Origin: Bradyrhizobium guangdongense
Lineage (GTDB): Bacteria > Pseudomonadota > Alphaproteobacteria > Rhizobiales > Xanthobacteraceae
Direction of reading: 5' to 3'
DNA: 64,000 bases
NCBI RefSeq assembly: GCF_004114975.1
Contig: NZ_CP030051.1
Location: 2,914,001 to 2,978,000, forward strand
In this document: one piece after another, positions 45,163 through 53,501 of the stretch
Numbering within the stretch: the first letter of the stretch is position 1
Layout: each line of letters begins with the position of its first letter
Program-made: the position numbers and the translations under genes
Notes under the pieces: model-generated
Databases searched by the model: none
Seen by the model: only the letters and a program-made list of their open reading frames with translations
What the model was told of the DNA's origin: nothing

Positions 45163-46392
45163 ATGCAGCCGCAACACAAGATCGTCGGCAAGATCGTCGT
45201 CGCGAGCCAGCACTATCCGCCGGATCCGAGCACGACCGCGGCGATCATGGCCGAGATCGCCTGCCGCCTCGCCACCGAGCATGAGGTCGAGGTGCTGTCG
45301 GGCTCGGGTGTCCTGCCGGCCCCGCAGACCGGTGCAGGCAAGCCGCGCGTGATCGCCGTCAGGAACCGGATGGCGGGAAAGGCGGCGCTGGTCCGTCGCG
45401 GCCTCTCCGAGCTGCTGTTCGTGCTGCGCATCTTCGGTGCGCTGTTGCGGCGCCTGCGGCGCGGCGACGTCGTGCTCACCGTCACGGCCCCGTTCATGCT
45501 GCCTTACGCCGTCGCGGCCGCGGGCTGGCTCAAGGGCGCGCGCTCGGCACTCATCATGCACGACCTGTTTCCCGATGTGCTGGTGATGGCGGGCCTGTTG
45601 AAGCCGCGCTCGTTCGTGGCGGGGGTGATGCGGGCCGCCAACAGCCTGATGTTCCGCGCGCTCAATGCCGTGATCACGATCGGCCGCGACGCCGAGCGCC
45701 CGCTGCTCAGCTATTCCGGCATGACGCGGAACAAGATCCGCTTCATCCCGAACTGGGCGACGCTGGTGCCTTCAGTGCGGCCGGTGACGCCAGACAATCC
45801 GTTCCGCAAGCGACTTTCGGGGCGCTTCATCGTCGGGCTGTCAGGCAATCTCGGATTTACCCATGATCCCGAGATCGTGTTCGAGGCAGCGCGTCTGCTC
45901 GAGGACGAGGCGCAGATTCACTTCCTGCTCTCCGGCTGGGGCATCGGCTTCGAGCGGCTGAAGCAGTTGCAGGCCGGTGCGAACCTCTCCAATGTTTCCT
46001 TCGTGGCGCGGGTCGAGGATTCCGAGCTGGAGGCGTTCCTCGCCGCGGCCGACCTCTGGATCATCCCGTATCGCAAGGACGTCGCCGGCGTGTCGGTGCC
46101 GAGCCGGTTCTACAATCTGCTGGCGGTCGGCCGTCCGGTCGTCCTGGTCTCCGAGCCCGAGGCCGAGGCCGCGCTGACCGTGGTGGAGAACGGGCTCGGC
46201 TGGGTGGTGACGCCCGGCCGCGCCGACCAGCTCGCCGCGGCAATCCGTGCCGCGTCCGCGTCGGGCGACGGTGCTCTCGCCGAGCGCGCGGTGAAAGCGG
46301 CATCGAAGTTCGACCGCAGCGTTGCGATGAATGCCTACGCAGCCGTGATCGACGAGTTGTTGCACAATCCGAACCTGAAGGAGCAACGATGA
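45163..46392 (+). CDS. Glycosyltransferase family 4 (WbuB-like)
   Basis: A 409-residue GT-B enzyme beginning KIVVASQHYPPDPSTTAAIMAEIACRLA, with FIPNWATLVPSVRPVTPDNPFRK, FIVGLSGNLGFTHDPEIVFEAA and VSVPSRFYNLLAVGRPVVLVSEPEAEAALTV, a pattern common to WbuB-like O-antigen transferases. It starts 2 bases after the dehydratase and overlaps the next reductase gene by 4 bases, so it probably adds an amino sugar in the same O-antigen pathway. Acceptor and sugar are unknown. Confidence 0.86.
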   Translation: MQPQHKIVGKIVVASQHYPPDPSTTAAIMAEIACRLATEHEVEVLSGSGVLPAPQTGAGKPRVIAVRNRMAGKAALVRRGLSELLFVLRIFGALLRRLRRGDVVLTVTAPFMLPYAVAAAGWLKGARSALIMHDLFPDVLVMAGLLKPRSFVAGVMRAANSLMFRALNAVITIGRDAERPLLSYSGMTRNKIRFIPNWATLVPSVRPVTPDNPFRKRLSGRFIVGLSGNLGFTHDPEIVFEAARLLEDEAQIHFLLSGWGIGFERLKQLQAGANLSNVSFVARVEDSELEAFLAAADLWIIPYRKDVAGVSVPSRFYNLLAVGRPVVLVSEPEAEAALTVVENGLGWVVTPGRADQLAAAIRAASASGDGALAERAVKAASKFDRSVAMNAYAAVIDELLHNPNLKEQR

Positions 46393-47336
46393 GCGAGAGC
46401 AGGCGAGTCGTGCTGGTCACGGGAGCGAGCGGCTTCGTCGGCCGCCATGTCGTGCCTGATCTCGTGCGCGAAGGATGGTCGGTTCGCCGAGCGGTTCGCA
46501 GCCCGGAGGGCCGCGACGACGAGGTCGTGATCGAGACGATCGGCGCGGACACTGATTGGACGCCCGCGCTCGAAGGCGTCGACGCCGTCGTCCATCTCGC
46601 CGCGCGCGTGCACCACAAGCACGAGGAGCATGCGGTCCAGCTCTACCGCAACGTCAACATCGCGGGCACGCTGCATCTGGCGCGTTCTGCGGCGAACGCT
46701 GGCGTGCGCCAGTTCATCTTCGTCAGCACGGTTCTCGTGCATGGCCGCAGCAATGAAGGCCGCCCCCCGTTCAGCGAGGACGACATCCTCACGCCGCGCG
46801 GCCTCTACGGCATGTCCAAGGCGGCGGCGGAGGCGGGCCTGCGGACGCTCGCGCGCAACAGCGACATGAAGATCTCCGTGGTCCGGCCGCCGCTGGTCTA
46901 CGGCGCGGGCGCCAAGGGCAATTTTGCGCTGCTGACGCGCGCGGTGAATTTGGGATTGCCGCTGCCCTTTGCCGCGATCCGCAACCATCGCGCCTTTGTC
47001 GCCGTGCAGAACCTCTCGTCCTTCATCCTGCACAGGCTCGGCCATTCGGACCCCGCGAGCAATTTCGAGATCTTCCTGGTGGCCGACAGGGAGCAGGTCT
47101 CGACCCCCGAATTCATTGAACGCCTGGCGAAGGCCTCCGGCAAGAGCCCGCGGATGTTCGGCATATCGCCCAAGCTGCTGGGCTCGCTGTTCGGCCTGCT
47201 TGGCCGTCAGGACGCGCATGACAGCCTGATCGGCTCGCTCGAACTCAACGTCTCCAAGGCGATCGCGACGGGGTGGCAGCCCAAGGTGTCGCTCGACGAG
47301 GGCCTGCGGCTGGCGCTGGCGGCTCAGGAGGCCTGA
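46389..47336 (+). CDS. Extended SDR nucleotide-sugar reductase/epimerase (WreQ/WbpV-like)
   Basis: A 315-residue NAD(P) enzyme: VLVTGASGFVGRHVV, VHLAARVHHKHEE, FVSTVLVHGRSNEGRPPF and LYGMSKAAAE (YxxxK). The Thr-containing FVSTV and the LAARVHHKHE motif are typical of the proteins that reduce the 4-keto intermediate to UDP-QuiNAc. With the CapD-type dehydratase upstream and the WecA/WreU-type transferase next door it gives a plausible QuiNAc-initiating set. Its end overlaps the convergent transferase by 13 bases. Confidence 0.82.
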   Translation: MSESRRVVLVTGASGFVGRHVVPDLVREGWSVRRAVRSPEGRDDEVVIETIGADTDWTPALEGVDAVVHLAARVHHKHEEHAVQLYRNVNIAGTLHLARSAANAGVRQFIFVSTVLVHGRSNEGRPPFSEDDILTPRGLYGMSKAAAEAGLRTLARNSDMKISVVRPPLVYGAGAKGNFALLTRAVNLGLPLPFAAIRNHRAFVAVQNLSSFILHRLGHSDPASNFEIFLVADREQVSTPEFIERLAKASGKSPRMFGISPKLLGSLFGLLGRQDAHDSLIGSLELNVSKAIATGWQPKVSLDEGLRLALAAQEA

Positions 47337-48331
47337 GGGCGGGAGAACCGCCGCAGCACAAAAGCGACCGCGATCGCGCCTCCGACAAGCGCGAGCAGCG
47401 TGACCGTCATCGAACCGGAACGGACGGAGAGGACGGCAAGCGCGGCGAGGACGACGTTGAGCGAAAACACGTCACCGATGACCCGCGGAACCGTGAAGCC
47501 GTTGTTGGTGGCGCGCTGATAGAAGTGCGAGCGGTGCGCCGACCAGAACTGCTCGCGCCGGGCGATGCGGCGAAACAACGTGATGGTGGCATCCGCGAGA
47601 TAATAGGCCGGCAGCAGCAGTGCGGCGGCAGCCTGTCCGCGCCAGGCGAGCTCGAGCAGGCACCAGCCGAGCAGAAGTCCGATCGGCAGGCTACCGACAT
47701 CGCCCAGAAACACCTTGGCGACCGGCCTGTTGAACGGCGCAAAGCCGAGCATCGCGCCGCATAAGGCGGTTGCGATCAACACCGCCGGCCACGGCAATTC
47801 GCCGAGCAGCCCGAGCAGCAGCAACCCGGCGGCGACGGGCACCACCTCCGCCACCGTCATCAGGTCGAGCCCGTCCATGAAGTTGACGAGGTTCACGAAC
47901 CAGATGCCGGCGAGCACGATCAGGCCGCGCTCCAGCGCGAGCGGCAGTGTCGGCACGATGCGCGCATCGTCGGGCGCGGTGAACACCACGGCGCCGACGC
48001 AGGCGGCTTGCAGCACCAGCCGTACCAGCACCGGCAGCGAGACGATGTCGTCGGCGAATCCGACCAGCGCGATCACGATCGTCGCAACGACCAGCACCAA
48101 CGGGATCGTAAGGTTCGCCGAGACTGCCCATGCCAATGCCACGATGAGTGTCGCCGATATCACGGCGATGCCAGCGCCTTGCGGGGTCGGGATGCGATGC
48201 GAGGAGCGGGCATTCGGCCGCGCCAGCGCATAGCGCTGAAGCAGGGGCCGGCTGGTCCAGGTGATGAGCGCCGACATCAGCGCGGCGATCACAATGGCAA
48301 GCAGCGAGGGCACGATCGTGGGCGCAGTCAC
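47324..48331 (-). CDS. MraY/WecA-family sugar-1-phosphate transferase (WbpL/WreU-like)
   Basis: A 335-residue membrane enzyme with about ten helices that loads the first sugar phosphate onto undecaprenyl phosphate. Motifs are NFMDGLDLMT, FLGDVGSLPIGLLLG and the cytoplasmic SAHRSHFYQRATNNG (His/YQR motif). The GTG start overlaps the stop of the upstream flippase-like gene as GTGA. Together with the dehydratase and reductase genes it probably starts O-antigen on QuiNAc or FucNAc. Confidence 0.9.
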   Translation of the reverse strand: MTAPTIVPSLLAIVIAALMSALITWTSRPLLQRYALARPNARSSHRIPTPQGAGIAVISATLIVALAWAVSANLTIPLVLVVATIVIALVGFADDIVSLPVLVRLVLQAACVGAVVFTAPDDARIVPTLPLALERGLIVLAGIWFVNLVNFMDGLDLMTVAEVVPVAAGLLLLGLLGELPWPAVLIATALCGAMLGFAPFNRPVAKVFLGDVGSLPIGLLLGWCLLELAWRGQAAAALLLPAYYLADATITLFRRIARREQFWSAHRSHFYQRATNNGFTVPRVIGDVFSLNVVLAALAVLSVRSGSMTVTLLALVGGAIAVAFVLRRFSRPQAS

Positions 48332-49287
48332 TCCGGCACCCCGAGCTGCGCCGAGCCCTGCGCGGCCTTTTCCGCGCTCAGGATCCAGACCAGGCCGCCG
48401 AACGCGCCGACGACGAAGAAGACCGCGCCGAACAGCAGCGAGATGTTGACGCCTTCATTGGCGGCGAGCCCGGCGAAGCCGAAGGCCAGCCCCATGCTGG
48501 CCTCCCGCACGCCCCAGCCGGCAATCGAGATCGGCATCAAGGTGATCAGCATCACCGGCGGGACCAGCAGGAACACCTGGGCGAACGTGACGGGGGCTGC
48601 GATCGACTGCACCACGCACCAGGCGATGACGACGGCAAGCACGTGAACCAGCAGCGACAGGACGGCGATAGCAGGTCCGCGCGTGCGGCTGAAGATAACG
48701 CGGTTGGCGATCACGGCGCAGGCATGGAGATGGTGGGTGGCCCACCACGTCTTCAGCCACGGCCATTTCAGCGCGCCGAAGATCAAGAAGCCGATGCCGC
48801 CGGCAAGGGCCGCGAAGTCGACCAGCAGCAGCGCCGAGCGTCCGTTCGGATCGGTGATCAGCTGATAGCTCCACGGCAGGCTCGCGACGATGAGGATCGC
48901 GAGCGCGACGAGGCCGATGGCGCGATCGACGAAGATCGAATAGGTCGCCGCACGCCACCCGGCACCGGCGCGCGCCACCAGCCAGAGCCGGACCGCGTCG
49001 CCGCCGATCGCGGACGGCAGGGTCTGGTTGAAAAAAGAGCCGATCACGTTGTAACGCATGGCGCGGCCGAGCTCGAGCGGCGCACCGCATTCGGCGCTGA
49101 TCTCGCGCCAGCGCAGCACGCCGACGAAGATCTGCAGAAACGTGACCGCGATCGCCATGCCCATCCAGACGACGCTGCTCGCGGTGAAGCGCGACAACAG
49201 CTCTGTGAAATCGACCTTGCGCAGCGCCAGATAGAGCAGCGCCGCTGAGATCAGAATTTTGGCCGTCGACAGCAGGATCCGGCGCAT
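48328..49287 (-). CDS. LPG_synthase_TM/UPF0104 membrane protein
   Basis: A 319-residue, roughly eight-helix protein. LLYLALRKVDFTELLSRF, the VGVLRWREI region, SFFNQTLPSAIGGDAVRLW and PISIAGWGVREASMGLAF (the conserved GWGVRE motif) define the LPG_synthase_TM family, often called flippase-like. The start at MRRILLS is chosen because the upstream extension has no membrane features. It overlaps the sugar-phosphate transferase gene by 4 bases, implying a joint role in lipid-linked sugar handling. Confidence 0.85.
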   Translation of the reverse strand: MRRILLSTAKILISAALLYLALRKVDFTELLSRFTASSVVWMGMAIAVTFLQIFVGVLRWREISAECGAPLELGRAMRYNVIGSFFNQTLPSAIGGDAVRLWLVARAGAGWRAATYSIFVDRAIGLVALAILIVASLPWSYQLITDPNGRSALLLVDFAALAGGIGFLIFGALKWPWLKTWWATHHLHACAVIANRVIFSRTRGPAIAVLSLLVHVLAVVIAWCVVQSIAAPVTFAQVFLLVPPVMLITLMPISIAGWGVREASMGLAFGFAGLAANEGVNISLLFGAVFFVVGAFGGLVWILSAEKAAQGSAQLGVPE

Positions 49288-49578
49288 CTCGCCCGCGGGG
49301 TTTGCAAGGATTGGAGGCGACCCGACGCCAGGCGCCGAATTCGGCCGCTTTGGTATGGTTTTGGCGCCGATCTTGCAATAGCGGTTATCAGAAGCCGCTA
49401 GCAGAACCGCCGATAACGCCAAGGACTAGTCCGTCGAAAACGGCAAAAAGGCGAGCGGACAGGCCTTTTGGGCCCCGCCCTCCACCTGTCTTGACGCCGC
49501 GGTCCGTGTATTATCCAAGCCGATCGTACGGTCCACAATTCTGTCGCCTGGTATCGGGACGACTTTCCAAGGTTCGAG
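49288..49578. other. Divergent intergenic region before manC
   Basis: Should hold the promoters of manC and of the minus-strand flippase-like/transferase pair. An inverted repeat AAAAGGC (49446-49452) and GCCTTTT (49463-49469) is visible. I see no strong sigma-70 or other recognisable promoter pair. Confidence 0.4.
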
Positions 49579-50997
49579 ATGACGATGGACAAACGCATTA
49601 TCCCCCTGATCATGTGCGGCGGCGCCGGCACGCGGCTATGGCCGGCCTCGCGCGAGGTACGCCCGAAGCAGTTCCTGCCGCTGTTCGGCGCGCGCTCGAC
49701 CTTCCAGGACACGCTGCTGCGCGTCTCCGACGCGGCGCTGTTCGACCGACCGATCGTGATCACCAACGCGGCCTACCGCTTCATGGTGCTCGAGCAGCTC
49801 GCGGAGATCGGCATCGAGGCCGACGTGATCCTCGAGCCGATGCGCCGCGATTCCGGCCCCGCAATCGCGGCCGGCGCGGCATTCGCGCAAAACCGCACCG
49901 GTGAAGCGATCGTGCTGGCGCTCGCCGCCGACCACGTCGTGCAGGACAACGCCGCCTTCGTCGCGGCCTGCCGCGAGGGCCTCGCCGCCGCGAGCCTGGG
50001 GCGCATCGTCACCTTCGGCGTCAAGCCGGAGCGGCCGGCGACCGAATATGGCTATATCAACCCGGGCGAGGTGATCTCAGGCGAGGTGCGTGCCGTCGCG
50101 CGCTTCGTCGAGAAGCCTGATGCGGCGAAGGCCGCCGACTACGTCAATTCGGGCTATCTCTGGAACAGCGGCAACTTCATGTTCCCCGCAAGCCTGCTGC
50201 TCGACGAATACCGCAAGGTCGATGCGGCAAGCGTCGACGCCGTGTCCTCGGCGGTTGCCCATGCCGGCCGCGATCTCGGCTTCGTCACCCTGGAGCCCGA
50301 GGCGTTCGGCGCCGCCAAGGCGATCTCGATCGACTATGCGGTGATGGAAAAGACCTCGCGCGCAGCGGTGGTGCCGGTGTCCTGCGGCTGGTCCGACGTC
50401 GGCTCCTGGCACGCGGTATGGGAATTGTCCGAGAAGGACGCGCAAGGCAACGCGGCGCACGGCCCTGCCGTGTTCGAGGATTCCCGCAACTGCAACGTCA
50501 CCACCGATGCCGCGCTGGTCGCGCTCGAAGGCGTCGACGATCTCGTCGTGGTCGCGACCGCGGACGCGGTGCTGGTCTCGCGCCAGCAGGATGCCAACGG
50601 CCTCAAGCGGCTCGTCACGAAGCTGAAAGCCGTCGCGCCGAAGGTCACCGAGGAGCATCTGAAGGTGCATCGTCCCTGGGGCAGCTATCAGTCGGTCGAC
50701 AATGGCGAGCGCCACCAGGTCAAGCGCATCGTCGTGAAGCCGGGCGGACGGCTATCGCTGCAGAAGCATCACCATCGCGCCGAGCACTGGATCGTGGTCC
50801 GTGGCGCCGCCCGCGTCACCGTCAACGACACCGTGAAGACCGTGCACGAGAACGAGTCGATCTACATCCCGATGGGCGCGGTGCACCGGATGGAAAACCC
50901 CGGTAAAATCATGCTGGAACTGATCGAGGTCCAGACCGGCTCTTATCTCGGGGAAGACGACATCATCCGGATTGAAGACGACTATCAAAGGTCGTAA
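49579..50997 (+). CDS. manC: Mannose-1-phosphate guanylyltransferase / mannose-6-phosphate isomerase
   Basis: A 472-residue bifunctional enzyme giving GDP-mannose. The nucleotidyltransferase part has IPLIMCGGAGTRLWPASRE and VRPKQFLPLFG at the start, FVEKPD and YLWNSGNFMF. The C-terminal cupin isomerase has RPWGSYQSVDNGERHQVKRI and KHHHRAEHWIVV. AAGG lies 6 bases before the first ATG; MDKR (49585) is the alternative. The product would feed LpcC and other mannose- or fucose-using steps. Confidence 0.95.
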   Translation: MTMDKRIIPLIMCGGAGTRLWPASREVRPKQFLPLFGARSTFQDTLLRVSDAALFDRPIVITNAAYRFMVLEQLAEIGIEADVILEPMRRDSGPAIAAGAAFAQNRTGEAIVLALAADHVVQDNAAFVAACREGLAAASLGRIVTFGVKPERPATEYGYINPGEVISGEVRAVARFVEKPDAAKAADYVNSGYLWNSGNFMFPASLLLDEYRKVDAASVDAVSSAVAHAGRDLGFVTLEPEAFGAAKAISIDYAVMEKTSRAAVVPVSCGWSDVGSWHAVWELSEKDAQGNAAHGPAVFEDSRNCNVTTDAALVALEGVDDLVVVATADAVLVSRQQDANGLKRLVTKLKAVAPKVTEEHLKVHRPWGSYQSVDNGERHQVKRIVVKPGGRLSLQKHHHRAEHWIVVRGAARVTVNDTVKTVHENESIYIPMGAVHRMENPGKIMLELIEVQTGSYLGEDDIIRIEDDYQRS

Positions 50998-51111
50998 CCA
51001 GCGAACTCCGAATCACGCGATCCGGGTCCAAAAGCACTCCGTTTTGGTGCTAAGGCTCGGGGAACGTGTAATTTTTTGAATCAAATCGTGTCCGGTCAAG
51101 CAGGCCGGTAT

Positions 51112-51129
51112 TCGCCACATCTGTGGCGA
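51112..51129. promoter_or_regulatory. 18-bp palindrome upstream of the Gfo/Idh gene
   Basis: TCGCCACA (51112-51119) and TGTGGCGA (51122-51129) are perfect inverted repeats with a 2-base centre, 50 bases before the oxidoreductase start. It is compatible with a dimeric regulator site or a short RNA hairpin. No regulator is known. Confidence 0.4.
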
Positions 51130-51178
51130 CCGTGCTAGAAGCGGCCCGGGGATTTGCGGTGAATCGGGGTTCGATCAG

Positions 51179-52183
51179 ATGAGTTCCAAGGGATCACAAC
51201 TGGCCAAGGCCGGCTTGCGCGTCGGCGTCATCGGCGCCGGCGTGATGGGCAGCAACCACGCGCGCGTGCTCGCCGGTCTGCCCGGCGTCAGCCTGGTCGG
51301 CGTGGTCGATCCATCGCCGGCACACCGGACGCGCGCCACCGAGCTCGCCGGCTGCAACAGCTTCGAGACGCTGGACCAGCTCTTCGCCGCGGGCGTCGAT
51401 GCCGTCACCGTGGCGGCGCCGACCCATCTGCATCACGAGGTCGCGCTCGCCTGCATCGCCAACAACATCCACGTGCTGGTCGAGAAGCCGATCGCTTCGA
51501 CGGTGGAAGAGGGCCGGGAGATCGTCGCCGCCGCGCAGAAGGCCGGCGTCACGTTGATGATCGGTCATGTCGAGCGCTTCAATCCGGCCGTCGCCGCCGT
51601 CAAGCAGGCGATCGCGGGCGAGGACATCCTCTCTATCGCGATCACGCGCGTCGGCCCGTTCCCGCCGCGCATGTCCAATGTCGGCGTCGTCATCGACCTC
51701 GCCGTGCACGACATCGACCTGATCCGCTGGTTTACCGAATCCGACATCGTCGAGGTGCAGCCGCAACTGTCGAGCGCGGTCGCCGAGCGCGAGGACATCG
51801 CGCTGCTTCAATTCCGCACCGCCAGCGGCGTACTCGCGCACATCAACACCAACTGGCTGACACCGTTCAAGGCGCGTAGCGTCACGGTCGCGACCCGCGG
51901 CAAATACGTGATGGGCGATTTGCTCACGCGCCAGGTCACCGAATGCTTCGGCTTCAAGCCCGACGGCAGCTATTCGATGCGGCATCTGCCTGTCGGTCAT
52001 GACGAGCCGCTTCGTGCCGAGCTGATCGCCTTCCTCAAGGCGGTGCGCAACGGCGAGACGCCGGCGGTCACCGGCGATGAAGGCGTCGCAAGCCTCGAGA
52101 TCGCGACGCAGTGCCTCGAGACGCCGTCGCGCCCCGCGGCCAAATCGCCCGCCCTCAAGGGCCCGCGCCGTGTCGCCGGCTAA
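51179..52183 (+). CDS. Gfo/Idh/MocA-family oxidoreductase (WlbA-like)
   Basis: A 334-residue NAD(P)-dependent enzyme: VGVIGAGVMGSNHARVL, then the family EKP motif in HVLVEKPIAST, and the catalytic-region VIDLAVHDIDLIRW. Paired with the DegT-type aminotransferase that follows 8 bases later, it resembles the WlbA/WlbE route in which a nucleotide sugar is oxidised at C3 and then aminated. No acetyltransferase gene is adjacent, so the pathway is incomplete in this window. Confidence 0.86.
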   Translation: MSSKGSQLAKAGLRVGVIGAGVMGSNHARVLAGLPGVSLVGVVDPSPAHRTRATELAGCNSFETLDQLFAAGVDAVTVAAPTHLHHEVALACIANNIHVLVEKPIASTVEEGREIVAAAQKAGVTLMIGHVERFNPAVAAVKQAIAGEDILSIAITRVGPFPPRMSNVGVVIDLAVHDIDLIRWFTESDIVEVQPQLSSAVAEREDIALLQFRTASGVLAHINTNWLTPFKARSVTVATRGKYVMGDLLTRQVTECFGFKPDGSYSMRHLPVGHDEPLRAELIAFLKAVRNGETPAVTGDEGVASLEIATQCLETPSRPAAKSPALKGPRRVAG

Positions 52184-52191
52184 ACCTTTCC

Positions 52192-53379
52192 ATGTCGACC
52201 ATTCGAGAAGGCGCCAAGAGCCAGGCCATGAACCAGCATCTGCGGTCCGAACCCATTCCGTTCATCGACGTTGCTTCGCAGCGCGTCCGGCTCGGTGCCT
52301 CGCTCGACGCTGCCGTCAAGCGCGTGATGGATCATTGCCAGTTCGTCAACGGTCCCGAGGTTTTCGAGCTTGAAAAGCAGCTCGCGGCCTATTGTGGCGC
52401 CAAGCACGTCATCGCCTGCGCCAGCGGCACCGATGCGCTTCTGATGGTGTTGATGGCGAAGAACGTCGGTCCCGGCGATGCGGTGCTGTGCCCGTCCTTC
52501 ACCTTCATCGCGACGGCTTCGCCGGCGGCCCGGATGGGCGCAACGCCTGTTTATGTCGACGTCGACGAGACGACCTTCAACATGAGCCCGGAATCGCTCA
52601 AGCGCGGCATCGCGAGCGCGCGCCAGGCCGGGCTGAGGCCGGTCGCGGTCATTCCAGTCGATCTGTTCGGGCAACCCGCCGATCACGACGCCATCGCCGA
52701 GATCGCCAGGGCCGAAGGCCTGTTCGTGATCGACGACGCCGCGCAAGGCTTCGGCGCAAGCTACAAGGGCCGCAAGCTCGGCACTTTCGGCCTCGCCACC
52801 ACGACCAGCTTCTTTCCTGCAAAACCGCTCGGCTGCTTCGGCGACGGCGGCGCGATCTTCACCGATGATGACGACCTTGCCGCGATGCTGCGCAGCATCC
52901 GCGTGCACGGGCAGGGTGTCGACAAATACGACAATATCCGTCTCGGCCTGACCGGCCGGCTCGACACCATGCAGGCCGCGGTGCTGATCGAAAAGCTGAA
53001 GATTTTCGACGACGAGATCGCGGCCCGCAACAGGGTGGCCGAGCGTTACGCCAGCGGCCTGTCCAACGTGGTGACGGTGCCGCGACTCAGCCCCGGCAAC
53101 ACCTCGGTCTGGGCGCAGTACACCATTCGCCTTCCCGATGGCACCGACCGCGACGGCTTCGCTGCCGCGCTGAAGGCCCAGGGCGTGCCGACCGCGGTCT
53201 ATTACGGCAAGTCGATGCACCAGCAGTCCGCCTACAAGCAGTACCCGGTCGCAGACGGCGGCCTGCCTGCTTGCGAGAGCCTGTCGCAGGATGTCATCAG
53301 TCTGCCGATGCACGCCTATCTGACCGAAGCCGATCAGGCGCGAATCATCGCGGCCGTGCGCGGGGCGATCGCGAGCTGA
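52192..53379 (+). CDS. DegT/DnrJ/EryC1/StrS-family sugar aminotransferase
   Basis: A PLP-dependent nucleotide-sugar aminotransferase, 395 residues. IPFIDVASQRVRLGASLDAAVKRVM, the phosphate-binding CASGTDALLMVLMA, FVIDDAAQGFGASYKGRK (the Asp that contacts the pyridine) and FFPAKPLGCFGDGGAIFT with the Schiff-base Lys are all present. An ATG at 52228 would trim 12 residues and begins at the conserved part; neither has a strong ribosome site. It forms an operon with the Gfo/Idh gene. Confidence 0.9.
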   Translation: MSTIREGAKSQAMNQHLRSEPIPFIDVASQRVRLGASLDAAVKRVMDHCQFVNGPEVFELEKQLAAYCGAKHVIACASGTDALLMVLMAKNVGPGDAVLCPSFTFIATASPAARMGATPVYVDVDETTFNMSPESLKRGIASARQAGLRPVAVIPVDLFGQPADHDAIAEIARAEGLFVIDDAAQGFGASYKGRKLGTFGLATTTSFFPAKPLGCFGDGGAIFTDDDDLAAMLRSIRVHGQGVDKYDNIRLGLTGRLDTMQAAVLIEKLKIFDDEIAARNRVAERYASGLSNVVTVPRLSPGNTSVWAQYTIRLPDGTDRDGFAAALKAQGVPTAVYYGKSMHQQSAYKQYPVADGGLPACESLSQDVISLPMHAYLTEADQARIIAAVRGAIAS

Positions 53380-53386
53380 TTTTCTT

Positions 53387-53450
53387 CACCTCTCCCGTTC
53401 GCGGCAGAGGTCGCGCCGAAGGCGCGGGGGGTGGGGGAGGGAGCACAGCT
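53387..53450. repeat. Truncated copy of the compound palindromic repeat
   Basis: Begins TTCACCTCTCCCG and ends GGGGGAGGGAGCACAGC, matching the two ends of the element at 10222-10345 with the middle missing. It lies between the aminotransferase and murJ genes. Confidence 0.6.
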
Positions 53451-53501
53451 TCCTCGCGGTTTGCACCTAGACCTGATCTCGCCATGCTCTAAAACAGACG
53501 C

